This document shows positions 37,357 through 46,489 of a DNA stretch of 64,000 bases, one piece after another. The notes under the pieces are model-generated. The model was not told where the DNA came from and ran no database searches. It worked only from the letters and a program-made list of their open reading frames with translations. The translations under genes and the position numbers were made by a program. The stretch spans positions 3,525,001 through 3,589,000 of the forward strand of contig NZ_CP151951.1 of assembly GCF_038592985.1 (NCBI RefSeq), given 5' to 3'. Each line of letters begins with the position of its first letter. Position 1 is the first letter of the stretch. The DNA comes from Paenibacillus sp. FSL R10-2782 (GTDB lineage Bacteria > Bacillota > Bacilli > Paenibacillales > Paenibacillaceae).

Positions 37357-37400
37357 CTGTTATATTCAGACGTTTACTGTTATACTTCATTATTGTTATA
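37357..37400 (+). promoter_or_regulatory. Three direct repeats of (C/T)TGTTATA in the aminotransferase promoter
   Basis: CTGTTATA occurs at 37357-37364 and 37377-37384, and TTGTTATA at 37393-37400. The last copy contains the predicted -10. The spacings are 20 and 16 bases. Direct repeats of this kind are typical operators of MocR-type regulators, and one such regulator is encoded 5 kb away, but the link is speculative. Confidence 0.45.
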
Positions 37401-37402
37401 AT
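37373..37402 (+). promoter_or_regulatory. Predicted sigma-A promoter of the aminotransferase gene
   Basis: TTTACT (37373-37378) and a consensus TATAAT (37397-37402) are separated by 18 bp, about 45 bases before the translation start. Confidence 0.65.
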
Positions 37403-37447
37403 ACAATAAATTTCATAGTACAGTATAGAACACAGGAGATGATTGGA

Positions 37448-38668
37448 TTGGAATACAAATTTTCGGGTATGGCTCGTACTCAGGGCTCGTCCATCGTTAG
37501 GGACATTTTGAAGCTGACACAGGGAACAGAAGTGTTATCCCTGGCAGGCGGTCTTCCGGCCGATGTCTTTTTTCCCGTCGAAGCTGTTGCTAAAGCCTAT
37601 GAGCGGGTATTCCGTCTCAACGGTACTACCGCGCTTCAATACGGTCTAACCGATGGATATATTCCTTTACGGGAACGTCTTACATCCATGATGGCATCCC
37701 AAGGCATCTCCGTCACCAGAGATAACATCATCATGACGACGGGCTCACAGCAGACTATCGATCTGGTTTCGCGTGTACTGCTCGATCCGCAGGATACTGT
37801 ATTGGTGGAGTCCCCTACTTATTTGGCAGCTCTTCAGGTGTTTAAGTCCTATGGTGCCAACATTGTAAGTGTAAATACAGACTCCAACGGTATGCAATTA
37901 GATGATCTAGAAGCGAAGCTCAAGGAATATCAGCCTAAATTCGTGTATGTCATCCCAACTTTCTCCAATCCAGCGGGGAGTGTATGGAGCATGGAACGCA
38001 GAGTAGGCGTTGTTGAGCTATGCCGTAAATACGGAACTTTAATTTTTGAGGATGATCCTTACGGACGTCTCAAATTTGACGAAAAACTTAACTTCCCAAC
38101 CCTTTTATCCATTGACCAGCAGCAAGGTGAAGATAGTCATGTCATGTACACCTCAACGTTCTCCAAGACCGTTGCTCCTGGTGTTCGTTCTGGATGGCTG
38201 GTTGCTGATCAAGCGATTGTCAATAAAGTCTCGAAGGCTAAACAATCTGCTGATCTGCACTCCAGCAGTATCGATCAATGCGCTTTAAATGAGCTCTTGG
38301 ACTTTTTTGATTTGGATGGACATATTCGTACCGTATCCAGCGAATATCACTCTCGTATGCTACGCCTCACAACGCTGATGAAAGAACGTCAATGGGAAGG
38401 TATTACTTGGAATGATGCACTTGGCGGAATGTTTATGTGGGTCACTTTACCCGAAGGCTTCCGTTCCGATCGTTTGCTGGAACTGGCCATTCAGGAAGGC
38501 GTCGCATTTGTGCCAGGACAAGTATTTTATGCTGATCTGAGCGGCAGCAACCATATACGGATCAACTTTACGCATACCGATCCTTCACTGCTTCCTGAAG
38601 CGGTTAACCGTTTGGATCGCGCATTGAAGATGTATACAGAGGAAAGATTGGAAAAAAGCGTGCGCTGA
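37448..38668 (+). CDS. PLP-dependent aminotransferase (class I/II, LysN or 2-aminoadipate aminotransferase-like)
   Basis: This 406-residue enzyme has the N-terminal LSLAGGLPADVFFPVE segment, the substrate and cofactor block TTGSQQTIDLVSRVL near 95, FEDDPYGRL near 200, and the PLP lysine in TSTFSKTVAPGVRSGW near 240. It resembles enzymes acting on aminoadipate or branched and aromatic amino acids, and lacks the winged helix of MocR regulators. The TTG at 37448 is placed 9 bases after AGGAG; the ATG at 37439 directly abuts that site, and upstream frame has no support. It is monocistronic. The substrate cannot be read from sequence. Confidence 0.85.
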   Translation: MEYKFSGMARTQGSSIVRDILKLTQGTEVLSLAGGLPADVFFPVEAVAKAYERVFRLNGTTALQYGLTDGYIPLRERLTSMMASQGISVTRDNIIMTTGSQQTIDLVSRVLLDPQDTVLVESPTYLAALQVFKSYGANIVSVNTDSNGMQLDDLEAKLKEYQPKFVYVIPTFSNPAGSVWSMERRVGVVELCRKYGTLIFEDDPYGRLKFDEKLNFPTLLSIDQQQGEDSHVMYTSTFSKTVAPGVRSGWLVADQAIVNKVSKAKQSADLHSSSIDQCALNELLDFFDLDGHIRTVSSEYHSRMLRLTTLMKERQWEGITWNDALGGMFMWVTLPEGFRSDRLLELAIQEGVAFVPGQVFYADLSGSNHIRINFTHTDPSLLPEAVNRLDRALKMYTEERLEKSVR

Positions 38669-38686
38669 TAAGGTTGGCAGGGCACG

Positions 38687-38735
38687 CACGCGAGAACGCT
38701 TCGCTTCTCCATATTCAAGTGCTCCGCTCCGCTGA
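38687..38735. repeat. Possible dispersed intergenic repeat copy
   Basis: The stretch GAACGCTTCGCTTCTCC followed by ATTCAAGTGCTCCGCT resembles the right half of the long inverted repeat near era (50932-50970). Both share GAACG, CGCT, ATTCAA and GCTCCGCT in the same order with small gaps. The rest of the gap between the aminotransferase gene and the next terminator holds nothing else recognisable. Confidence 0.35.
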
Positions 38736-38832
38736 CTTCGTGCCGCATCCCCGCACGTTTTTACGGTAGAGAGAATGAGTAGATAAAAAACAGATAGACC
38801 TAAGTACACGCACGCTGCATAAATACGGTATA

Positions 38833-38886
38833 CAAAAAAGGGTTCAAGCCATATATCCTGAGGGAATATGGCTTGAACCTTTTTTT
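38833..38886. terminator. Bidirectional terminator between the aminotransferase gene and rnpB
   Basis: GGTTCAAGCCATAT (38841-38854) and ATATGGCTTGAACC (38866-38879) form a perfect 14-bp stem. Seven T residues follow and six A residues precede it, so it can work for both convergent genes. Confidence 0.92.
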
Positions 38887-38970
38887 GTTAAATACATTTG
38901 GATTACAGGCTTTTCATGCAAACAGGTTATTTACAAAATAAAATTCACTACATTTTAAATGTGTTGCAGT

Positions 38971-39377
38971 GGGGAAAGTTTTCCGTAAGCCGGGTTCTGT
39001 GCTATCGTGGTACAGACGGGAACTACCCTCCCACTACAAGCGACAATCATCTATCTAGGCCGAATATTGCTATCCGGCTCCAGCGACCAACCTAGACACG
39101 CCTCGGGCTAAGGCCGCTTCGCGAAGAAGCTGTGTCCCATTAGGTCTTGCTCCAGATGGGGTTTACCAGGAACGAAGTCACCAGCGTTCCTCGGGGTCTC
39201 TTACACCTCGGTTCCATCCTTGCCTGTGCCGCAAGCGGCCATCGGCGGTCCATTTCTGTGGCACTATCCTTCAACTCGCGCTGACTGGACGTTATCCAGC
39301 ATCCTGCCCTATGGAGCCCGGACTTTCCTCTCGCGGTTTACACCGCCAGCGATTGTCTGTTAAACTTTCCGAACAAC
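38971..39377 (-). ncRNA. rnpB: RNase P RNA (bacterial class B)
   Basis: Read on the minus strand, this is the RNA subunit of RNase P, which cuts the 5' leader from pre-tRNAs. The universal GAGAGGAAAGTCCGGGCTCC block lies near the 5' end (about 39321-39340). The conserved CAGAA, GGTGTAAGAGACC, GGTAAACCCC and ACAGAACCCGGCTTA segments follow in order. The 5' GGAAAGTTT pairs with AAACTTTCC at the 3' end to close helix P1. The length of about 407 bases suits the Bacillus-type RNA. Exact ends are estimated from P1 and the promoter. Confidence 0.96.
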
Positions 39378-39384
39378 ATTACAT

Positions 39385-39413
39385 AGTATACAGGGAACGC
39401 ACGCTCGACACAA
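39385..39413 (-). promoter_or_regulatory. Predicted promoter of rnpB
   Basis: On the minus strand TTGTGT (39413-39408) and TATACT (39390-39385) are separated by 17 bp. Transcription would start at about 39378, matching the start of P1. Confidence 0.75.
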
Positions 39414-39445
39414 CCCTAAAAATATTGTAAATTAGCAAGCTTCCT

Positions 39446-40012
39446 TTATTTGTTCAAATAAAACGGGTGTACCTTCTTTTGTAACGTATCATCTGCCACA
39501 AAATAAGTAGAGCGACCCACGTATAAAGGAATATGAAGCTTACTAAATTCAGGTATGCCTTCATCCAGAAAGAGTTCATCGTCCCGGTAAGTTTGCTGTA
39601 TCTCACCGACAATCCAATCATGATCTCCATAGGTATGAATATCTACCACTTTACACTCATAAGCAAGATAAGCATCCAGCAATACAGGGACATCCACAGA
39701 AATTCCGTCCTCATATGCAATCTCGAAATGCTGAAACTTATCTATATCCCTGCCGCTAAAGGAACCTACAGCCTGAATCCATTCCGATCTGTGGGCGGGC
39801 AAAAATTGAACACCGAAGCCTCCACTTTTTTCAATCAGACCATACGAATACGTTTCCTTCCGCAACGAAATGCCATACATGCCCGGTGATGATCCGATAT
39901 ATGTATGCCAGCCAGAGGCCATTACATTCTGCACACCGTTATGACGGGAAGTAACAACTGCAACCATTCCCGGATAGGCATGGATCGCAGGATCAGCAAT
40001 TAAAGTTCGCAT
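39446..40012 (-). CDS. Flavin reductase-like FMN-binding protein
   Basis: This 188-residue protein has the split-barrel fold of the flavin reductase (DIM6/NTAB) family. The block QNVMASGWHTYIGSSPGMYGISLRKETYSY at about 28-57 is in the FMN-binding region, and FGVQFLPAHRS follows. It could reduce flavin or store FMN for a partner oxygenase, but no partner gene is adjacent. The start follows AGAGGAGAGGTTGT. It stands between rnpB and the nif3 operon. Confidence 0.83.
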   Translation of the reverse strand: MRTLIADPAIHAYPGMVAVVTSRHNGVQNVMASGWHTYIGSSPGMYGISLRKETYSYGLIEKSGGFGVQFLPAHRSEWIQAVGSFSGRDIDKFQHFEIAYEDGISVDVPVLLDAYLAYECKVVDIHTYGDHDWIVGEIQQTYRDDELFLDEGIPEFSKLHIPLYVGRSTYFVADDTLQKKVHPFYLNK

Positions 40013-40076
40013 ACAACCTCTCCTCTATGAACTAAAAATAATGACACATGTTCATCTTCTCATAGAAGTAAAGTTT

Positions 40077-41192
40077 TTACAAAAATTGAAAAGGCTCGGT
40101 ATTCACCTGAGATACATGTACTTCTGTAGAGTATCGGCCTTCTTCCAACCGTTTGCGCATCCATTCTGCGGTTTTAGGCTTCATTATCTTCTCTGCGTTA
40201 TGACCAGGGTCAATGAGGGCAATGCCAGCCATAAGGGCATCCTGAGCCGTGTGATAGTCGATATCACCCGTAACTAAGACGTCAGCCCCTTTAAAAATTG
40301 ACTTGTTTACATAGCGACTGCCAGAGCCCCCGAGCACGGCTGCTTTTTTGATTGTACGTTCCAAGTCGCCCACTACACGTACATGCTCGACGTTGAAGCC
40401 TTCTTTTACATCATTGACAAACTCGCGTAACGTGCGGGCTTCCTTGAGCTTACCCACCCGTCCCAGACCAAATGTGCGGCCCTGCAAATCCATATGGTAC
40501 AGGTCATAGGCTACCTCTTCATAAGGATGAGCTTTGAGCATCGCCTGAACGACTTTGTTGCGTACTCCCTGTGGCACAACCGTCTCTATGCGTACCTCTT
40601 CGCTGCGTTCCATTTTACCCGGCTCACCCAAAAACGGCTGTGTGCCTTCACCCGGCACGAAAGTTCCGTAGCCATCAATGTTAAAGCTGCAATGGCTGTA
40701 ATTGCCGATATGTCCGGCCCCCGCACCCAGTACAGCATCCAACACCCGTTGATGATGTGTTTTCGGTACGAAAACGACAAGCTTGAACAATTGCTCCGTG
40801 TGGACATCTTCCAGCGTACCTTCACTTTGAATGCCCAAAGCTTCCGCCATCCAGTCGTTCATTCCGTCCTCCGCCGTATCCAGATTTGTGTGACTGACGT
40901 ATACAGCAATATCGTTCTTAATGAGCTTTTCATACAGTCTGCCTGCAGGCTGATCCGTATTCAATGCTTTGAGTGGACGGAATATGATAGCATGATGAGC
41001 GATAATGAGGTCTGCCTTTATGCGGATCGCCTCTTCAACAACCTCATCATTGACATCAAGAGCTACCAGTATGTTTTTGATCTCTTTTTGCAGACTGCCC
41101 AGTTGAAGGCCGATTCTGTCGTCCGGAACGGCCAAATATTTTGGAGCCAACTGCTCCATATAGCTAATTACCGTTTGTCCTTTGGCAAACAT
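40077..41192 (-). CDS. yqfO: Nif3-like dinuclear metal centre protein (YqfO)
   Basis: This 371-residue protein has the Nif3 fold split by an inserted PII-like domain (about 130-225), as in B. subtilis YqfO. Metal ligands are visible in LIIAHHAIIF near 63 and SHTNLDTAEDGMND near 100, and in the C-terminal VTGDIDYHTAQDA near 330. It is often annotated as GTP cyclohydrolase 1 type 2, but that activity is not established for the Firmicute form. Its start overlaps trmK by 25 bases, the usual trmK-yqfO pairing. Confidence 0.92.
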   Translation of the reverse strand: MFAKGQTVISYMEQLAPKYLAVPDDRIGLQLGSLQKEIKNILVALDVNDEVVEEAIRIKADLIIAHHAIIFRPLKALNTDQPAGRLYEKLIKNDIAVYVSHTNLDTAEDGMNDWMAEALGIQSEGTLEDVHTEQLFKLVVFVPKTHHQRVLDAVLGAGAGHIGNYSHCSFNIDGYGTFVPGEGTQPFLGEPGKMERSEEVRIETVVPQGVRNKVVQAMLKAHPYEEVAYDLYHMDLQGRTFGLGRVGKLKEARTLREFVNDVKEGFNVEHVRVVGDLERTIKKAAVLGGSGSRYVNKSIFKGADVLVTGDIDYHTAQDALMAGIALIDPGHNAEKIMKPKTAEWMRKRLEEGRYSTEVHVSQVNTEPFQFL

Positions 41193-41929
41193 GTAAGTAC
41201 CTCCTCTAGCTGTTCAATTTGCTTGCGTAATTGTTGCTGCTTTTGCTGCGCCGATTCCTGCTCTGACCGCGCCAACTGTGCAAGCACATTTTGGAGCTTA
41301 TGAATTTCCAGCTTCCATTTACGGAAAAAGACTTCATTGGGCTCTCTGACCAGCAACGGTCCAAGCTGTTCCAGCCAATTCTGCGTCAATACTAGCGAGC
41401 TACCGGAAAGGGCTAACGGTCGGTACAGTTCGCCCTGCTTCACAGGACTATCCGACACGGGTACAGCCGTCAAAACTTCGTATATCTTTCCGTCTTCTTC
41501 CATAATATGCTCGCCTGTCAATACCCATTGATGCTCGATCAGCCATCGACGCAAAATATCCTCGCCTACGTTTGGTTGTAAAATAAGCCGCTTCACTGAA
41601 GCCAGCTTGTCTTTCCCCCGCTCCAAAATGGAAGCGATTAAGGATCCACCCATGCCGGCTATCGTAATAATATCAACCTCATGGGCTATAATTACGGCCA
41701 AACCGTCGCCTTTTCTAACCGTTATGCGGTCAGCCAGGCCTGCTTCAACGACTTGCTTTTGAGCCGCTCGCAACGGCCCATCATTGACTTCGCCCGCCAC
41801 AGCTTGCGTTACCCGACCACTGCGCACCGCAGCCACAGGCAAAAGCCCATGGTCAGAGCCAATATCCGCTAATCTGCTCCCGACAGGAATTTGTTCCATA
41901 ATATACTGTAATCGTTGAGAAAGCTTCAT
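41168..41929 (-). CDS. trmK: tRNA (adenine(22)-N1)-methyltransferase TrmK
   Basis: This 253-residue enzyme methylates N1 of A22 in tRNA using SAM. The N-terminal Rossmann domain has SRLADIGSDHGLLPVAAV near 20 and ITIAGMGGSLIASIL near 88. A C-terminal coiled coil (about 200-245) follows, as in known TrmK structures. The ATG at 41929 overlaps the stop of the upstream membrane-protein gene in ATGA, so translation is coupled. Confidence 0.93.
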   Translation of the reverse strand: MKLSQRLQYIMEQIPVGSRLADIGSDHGLLPVAAVRSGRVTQAVAGEVNDGPLRAAQKQVVEAGLADRITVRKGDGLAVIIAHEVDIITIAGMGGSLIASILERGKDKLASVKRLILQPNVGEDILRRWLIEHQWVLTGEHIMEEDGKIYEVLTAVPVSDSPVKQGELYRPLALSGSSLVLTQNWLEQLGPLLVREPNEVFFRKWKLEIHKLQNVLAQLARSEQESAQQKQQQLRKQIEQLEEVLTCLPKDKR

Positions 41930-42765
41930 GACGTCACCCACGTAATCCATTTTTTTCGAGTCCAAAATAAAATCCATACAACAATAGCCAACTTTAATAA
42001 GGCGTACAATACAACCTCTCCCGGCGCTTGAAGGCGCAGCACGATCATGTCTGCTTCAGGCATGAAAACCAATGTCATTCCGATAGCAAAATAAACCGAA
42101 GCCAGACGTGAAAAGCGGCGATGTACCCACCAGCTTAACCCTACAAGTAATGCTACATGTAAAATCCAAAATCCCTCAAGCATCACGTAAGAAGCTGTAG
42201 GCCAGTATCGCCCTATAAGCACTGCGTATACCAAAAGCAGTGCGATAAAACCACAATAGTGAAGCAACCCGATACGCAAGGTTAAGCCCACAAGGCACCA
42301 TACCAGCCCACACAAACCGACAAGAACAAGAAACCAAAATTTAGGCTCACCTTGGTGAAGCTGAATAATCCACACACCTGAACCCAGCATAATCACACTG
42401 CCCAAGGTACTCAGCATGGTGCTCATGCTCTTTTCTGAAGAATGCCAAACGGCGGCCACTCCATAGCAGATCCCGGTTATTGCACATGCCGAGAATATTT
42501 GCATTGCCAACGGAAAAGCGGTAAAATAAAAACCGATCAAACAAATGCAGGAAATAATGACAAAACCAAGAAGCCAGGCGATTCCATGCCCGTTTCTAAG
42601 ATATGTAAGTAGCCCGGTGCTACTGTGGCTATGGCTCTGGGACGGATTTTCGTCCTCCCGGTAGAGATTAGACAAAAAATCGCAATATTGCTCAGGGAGC
42701 AGCCGACTTCGCCGCCAATGCTCAATTTCATGTAACAGTATTGCCCGTTTTTTCTCCTGGTCCAA
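41926..42765 (-). CDS. Multi-pass membrane protein of unknown function (DUF2157-like)
   Basis: This protein of about 279 residues has a short soluble N-terminus (LLHEIEHWRRSRLLPEQYCDFL) that loosely resembles the DUF2157 start, followed by about nine or ten membrane segments to the end. The TTG at 42765 is preferred: GGTGGAGGGG lies 6-8 bases upstream. An in-frame ATG at 42792 would have to use AGGAGG inside the rpoD terminator stem. It is coupled to trmK by a 4-base overlap. The function cannot be inferred. Confidence 0.65.
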   Translation of the reverse strand: MDQEKKRAILLHEIEHWRRSRLLPEQYCDFLSNLYREDENPSQSHSHSSTGLLTYLRNGHGIAWLLGFVIISCICLIGFYFTAFPLAMQIFSACAITGICYGVAAVWHSSEKSMSTMLSTLGSVIMLGSGVWIIQLHQGEPKFWFLVLVGLCGLVWCLVGLTLRIGLLHYCGFIALLLVYAVLIGRYWPTASYVMLEGFWILHVALLVGLSWWVHRRFSRLASVYFAIGMTLVFMPEADMIVLRLQAPGEVVLYALLKLAIVVWILFWTRKKWITWVTS

Positions 42766-42797
42766 GCTTTTCCCCTCCACCAAGGTTGCCATGGGAT

Positions 42798-42835
42798 AAA
42801 AAAGACCTCCTGCGCGCTTCAAGCCGCAGAAGGTC
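42798..42835 (-). terminator. Terminator of rpoD
   Basis: On the minus strand GACCTTCTGCG pairs with CGCAGGAGGTC around a 10-base loop, followed by six T residues. The distal arm contains AGGAGG, a ribosome-site sequence that would be hidden in the hairpin. Confidence 0.88.
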
Positions 42836-42851
42836 CGCAATGTTACACTTT

Positions 42852-43985
42852 CTATTCGAGGAAATCCTTCAGTCGCTTACTGCGGCTTGGATGGCGCAGC
42901 TTGCGCAGCGCTTTAGCCTCAATCTGACGAATACGTTCGCGTGTAACACCGAACACTTTACCCACTTCCTCAAGGGTCCTGGTTCTACCGTCGTCCAAAC
43001 CAAAACGGAGACGCAAGACGTTCTCTTCCCGTTCGGTCAACGTATCCAGAACATCCTCAAGCTGTTCCTTCAGAAGTTCATAGGCAGCCGCATCCGCAGG
43101 CGCCAGCGCTTCCTGATCCTCAATGAAATCCCCCAAATGTGAATCATCTTCTTCACCAATTGGCGTTTCCAATGAAACCGGTTCTTGGGCAATTTTCATA
43201 ATTTCTCGTACTTTCTCCACGCTCAGCTCCATCTCCGCAGCCACTTCTTCTGGCGTAGGTTCCCGTCCCAGCTCTTGCAACAGTTGACGAGATACCCGAA
43301 TCAACTTGTTGATCGTCTCTACCATGTGCACAGGAATACGGATTGTTCTTGCCTGATCGGCTATAGCGCGCGTAATGGCCTGACGAATCCACCAGGTTGC
43401 ATACGTACTGAATTTAAATCCTTTTTCGTAATCAAATTTTTCTACTGCCTTAATCAGACCCATGTTACCTTCCTGAATCAGATCCAGGAAAAGCATTCCA
43501 CGGCCAACATAACGCTTGGCAATACTTACAACCAGACGCAAATTCGCTTCTGCGAGTCGACGTTTGGCTTCTTCATCACCGTTGTTGATCCGTTTTGCCA
43601 GCTCTACCTCATCATCAGCGGAAAGGAGTGGTACACGGCCGATTTCCTTCAGGTACATCCGGACCGGATCATTGATTTTAATACCGGGAGGCAGGCTCAG
43701 ATCGTCATCGTAGTTAAAGTCATCCCCGTCATTGTTCTCCGGGTCGTCGTTTTGACGCAATCTGGTAACTTCTTCGTCGTTGTCATTTACTACCTCAATC
43801 CCCAAGTCACCCAGTTGCTCATAAAACTCATCCATTTGCTCGGGGTCTTGATCAAACGACGATAGTTTTTCCATGATATCTTTGTAGTTCAGAGAGGAAC
43901 TTTTTTTACCCAACTCAATCAATTGATCTTTAACCTGATCCAGTGTCAGTTCCGTCTCCAGTTCAGTATGCTGATCATTCGCCAT
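42852..43985 (-). CDS. rpoD: Primary sigma factor RpoD (SigA)
   Basis: This 377-residue protein is the housekeeping sigma factor. Region 1.1 is short and acidic, region 2 contains [20 protein letters not shown] near 190, region 3 follows, and region 4 ends with the helix-turn-helix [29 protein letters not shown] near the C-terminus. An ATG follows GGGAGGAGGGAG. The dnaG-rpoD pair is the standard macromolecular synthesis operon; rpsU is not adjacent here but lies 19 kb away, as is usual in Bacillales. Confidence 0.98.
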   Translation of the reverse strand: MANDQHTELETELTLDQVKDQLIELGKKSSSLNYKDIMEKLSSFDQDPEQMDEFYEQLGDLGIEVVNDNDEEVTRLRQNDDPENNDGDDFNYDDDLSLPPGIKINDPVRMYLKEIGRVPLLSADDEVELAKRINNGDEEAKRRLAEANLRLVVSIAKRYVGRGMLFLDLIQEGNMGLIKAVEKFDYEKGFKFSTYATWWIRQAITRAIADQARTIRIPVHMVETINKLIRVSRQLLQELGREPTPEEVAAEMELSVEKVREIMKIAQEPVSLETPIGEEDDSHLGDFIEDQEALAPADAAAYELLKEQLEDVLDTLTEREENVLRLRFGLDDGRTRTLEEVGKVFGVTRERIRQIEAKALRKLRHPSRSKRLKDFLE

Positions 43986-44028
43986 CTTTCGACTCCCTCC
44001 TCCCTAGAAACATCCGACCTCTGTGTGT

Positions 44029-45846
44029 TCATTGTCTCTCTAGGGCTATAATCTCAATTACAATTTGTGCTGCGCGTAAAGCATCACCAGAACGCTCCGC
44101 GGCTCTCATTTCTTCTCTCTTCAAATCCAATTGCTTCTGCAATGGAAATTTGCACACCTGCTGAATACAATCGTCCAATACGTGTGGCGATACATCTGGA
44201 GCATCCATCATCATAATCGAGCTTACGGTTTTCTCCAGACGGTCGTCTTGAAGAGAAGAAATAAATCGGCTTGTATCCGGTAATTTACCTTGTGCATAAT
44301 AGGCGTATAGATAAGCAGCAATTGCTGCATGATCCTCAATATTAAAGGCATCCCCCAGATGCTTCTCCACATATTGTGCAGTTTCTGCATCCTGCATCAT
44401 CCAGTGGAGTAATCTGCGTTCCGCCACATGATAAGCTGGCATAACATTTGGTTTTGCAATCTGCCCGTTTTTATGCCTACCATTATTCCACCGATTTTCG
44501 TTATTATCCCCAAAGTCCTGTTTTTTTTGCAGGGACTGTCGGAGTAAATTGCATTCTTGCTTTAAGGTTTCAAAATCCACCTTGACTTCAGCTGACACTT
44601 CGCGCAAATACACTTCCCGCTCGGTCGGGGATGACAGAGGTGCAATGACATTTAATGCTTCGCGGGAGTACGCGATTCTTCCTTCTTCCTCTTGCAGTAT
44701 ATGGTTTTTTTTCAGATATATAAGCTTAAATTTCACCGTTGAAACGGCACTTTCGATAATTTGGCGCTGAAACCTTTCCCCACCGTATTGCCGGATAAAA
44801 TCATCCGGGTCCATACCGTCGCTGACCAGCGCTACCTTAACGTGAAGTCCCGCATTTTCCAACAACGGAAAATTTTTGAGCGCAGCAGCTTGTCCTGCCC
44901 GGTCACCATCATAGCAAATAATGACCTCGTCGCACAGTCCTTTTAGCATCGTGGCATGATGCTCCGTCAAAGCTGTGCCCATAGCGGCCACCCCGTTCTG
45001 CACACCTGCTTCCCAAGCCGAGATAACATCGCCGTATCCTTCAAAAAGAACACTTTGGCGAAGCTTGCGAATCGAATTTTTGGCATGATGCAGATTATAC
45101 AAGGTCCGGCTCTTATTGAACAGCTTGGTTTCCGGTGAATTCAAATACTTGGGCTGTCCTTCACCCAGTATACGGCCCGCAAAGGCAATTACTTTGCCAT
45201 TTCGGTTCCAAATAGGAAACATAATGCGATCCCTGAACCGATCCACATACCCATCACCCTCATGTCGGGGAGAGATAAGCCCGCCCTTTTCCATCTCAAG
45301 AGGATCGAAAGAACGCTTCTCCAGAAACTGGACGATCGTATCCCATCGGTTGGGGGCATAGCCAATCTGAAATTGATCAATGATCTTGTCAGTAAATCCC
45401 CGTGATCGCAGATACTCCATTGCCGGTTTTCCATGCTCCGTATTTTTAAGGAGAAAATGGTACATCTTAGATGTTAGCTCGTACGCTTGCAACAACCTGT
45501 CCAACTCAGGATGCTGGTGCGTTGACTCACGTCCCTGCCATTCGCCGAGAGGGATATGACTTTCTTCCGCCATTGTTCTGACAGCTTCGGGAAAGGATAG
45601 TCCTTCGATTTCCATCATAAATTTGATGGCATTGCCTCCCGCGCCGCAGCCGTAGCAGTAAAAAATCTGACGATCCGGTGTCACGGTGAATGAAGGGGTT
45701 TTTTCGGAATGAAAAGGACAGAGGCCTTTCATGTACTTCCCCTGCTTGGTCAAATGCACATACTTGCTTACCGTATCTACGATATCATGATGCTGTAAAA
45801 CCGACTCAATGATATCGTCCGGTATGTTGCCTTGTCCAGCACTCAT
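44029..45846 (-). CDS. dnaG: DNA primase
   Basis: This 605-residue enzyme makes RNA primers for replication. The CHC2 zinc ribbon is visible as Cys43, His46, Cys64 and Cys67. The catalytic TOPRIM core includes FEGYGDVISAWEAG near 265 and ICYDGDRAGQAAA near 310, and a C-terminal DnaB-binding region follows. The ATG at 45846 follows AAGGTGG and is preferred to upstream in-frame codons that overlap yqxD. Only 43 bases separate it from rpoD. Confidence 0.97.
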   Translation of the reverse strand: MSAGQGNIPDDIIESVLQHHDIVDTVSKYVHLTKQGKYMKGLCPFHSEKTPSFTVTPDRQIFYCYGCGAGGNAIKFMMEIEGLSFPEAVRTMAEESHIPLGEWQGRESTHQHPELDRLLQAYELTSKMYHFLLKNTEHGKPAMEYLRSRGFTDKIIDQFQIGYAPNRWDTIVQFLEKRSFDPLEMEKGGLISPRHEGDGYVDRFRDRIMFPIWNRNGKVIAFAGRILGEGQPKYLNSPETKLFNKSRTLYNLHHAKNSIRKLRQSVLFEGYGDVISAWEAGVQNGVAAMGTALTEHHATMLKGLCDEVIICYDGDRAGQAAALKNFPLLENAGLHVKVALVSDGMDPDDFIRQYGGERFQRQIIESAVSTVKFKLIYLKKNHILQEEEGRIAYSREALNVIAPLSSPTEREVYLREVSAEVKVDFETLKQECNLLRQSLQKKQDFGDNNENRWNNGRHKNGQIAKPNVMPAYHVAERRLLHWMMQDAETAQYVEKHLGDAFNIEDHAAIAAYLYAYYAQGKLPDTSRFISSLQDDRLEKTVSSIMMMDAPDVSPHVLDDCIQQVCKFPLQKQLDLKREEMRAAERSGDALRAAQIVIEIIALERQ

Positions 45847-45892
45847 GTTAACCACCTTCATCTCTTTAGCACGTAAATATAATTCGATACCG

Positions 45893-46342
45893 TTATTCAT
45901 TCTCCTGCAAGAAGAGTAAAAGTTTTGTCAGTTTATGTTGAAAAACTTCACGATCCTCTGATGTAAACGGTTTAGGACCTTTTCCGTAACGCCCTTTTTT
46001 CCTTTCCTTGGCAGAAGTATGACGGCGGTCGAGCATAAAATCAATCGAATCGTTTCGATACATTACTCCGCGAAAAGACATTACCTCACAGCCTTTAGCC
46101 AATGCCAGTGCAGCAAGACCGTAATCGTTAGTGGTTACAATGTCTCCCTGACGGATATGATTAGCAATATAGAGATCAGCGCTTTGGTCGCTCCGGTCCA
46201 CTTTTACGACGGTCACCTCTCCGCTGCCCTGGATAAGATGATCATACGAAGACACCATAATAACCTGAACTTGAAAACGGGAAGCTGTATCCGCAATTTC
46301 GCTTTTGACAGGACAAGCGTCTCCATCGACAACGATTCGCAC
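45893..46342 (-). CDS. yqxD: YqxD/YaiI family protein (DUF188)
   Basis: This protein of about 149 residues has the DUF188 PIN-like fold, with VVDGDACPVK near the N-terminus and DIVTTNDYGLAALALAKG near 68, the acidic residues of a putative nuclease centre. The activity is unproven. A GTG start at 46342, spaced 10 bases from CGGAGGTT, gives the usual N-terminus; the ATG at 46375 directly abuts GGGGG. Position before dnaG matches B. subtilis yqxD. Confidence 0.87.
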   Translation of the reverse strand: MRIVVDGDACPVKSEIADTASRFQVQVIMVSSYDHLIQGSGEVTVVKVDRSDQSADLYIANHIRQGDIVTTNDYGLAALALAKGCEVMSFRGVMYRNDSIDFMLDRRHTSAKERKKGRYGKGPKPFTSEDREVFQHKLTKLLLFLQENE

Positions 46343-46400
46343 ATCCGATAAACCTCCGGATATTCCCACAAGCATCCCCCATTCTCATCCGGATTCGAGT

Positions 46401-46444
46401 AAAATACGGAACGGCTGCAAGATTGCTCTTGCACCGTTCCGTAT
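46401..46444 (-). terminator. Terminator of the glyQS operon
   Basis: On the minus strand ATACGGAACGG and TGCAAGA arms pair with CTTGCA and CCGTTCCGTAT in a stem of about 17 bp around a 5-base loop, followed by TTTAC. It separates glyS from yqxD-dnaG. Confidence 0.78.
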
Positions 46445-46489
46445 ATTTATACCCATTTTTTCAAGTTGTTCATACTATTACAGCTGCGA

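Noticed and set aside
37316..37447. Longer N-terminus for the PLP aminotransferase
   Set aside because: The added 44 residues run through the predicted promoter and direct repeats and precede the only good ribosome site (AGGAG at 37434-37438).
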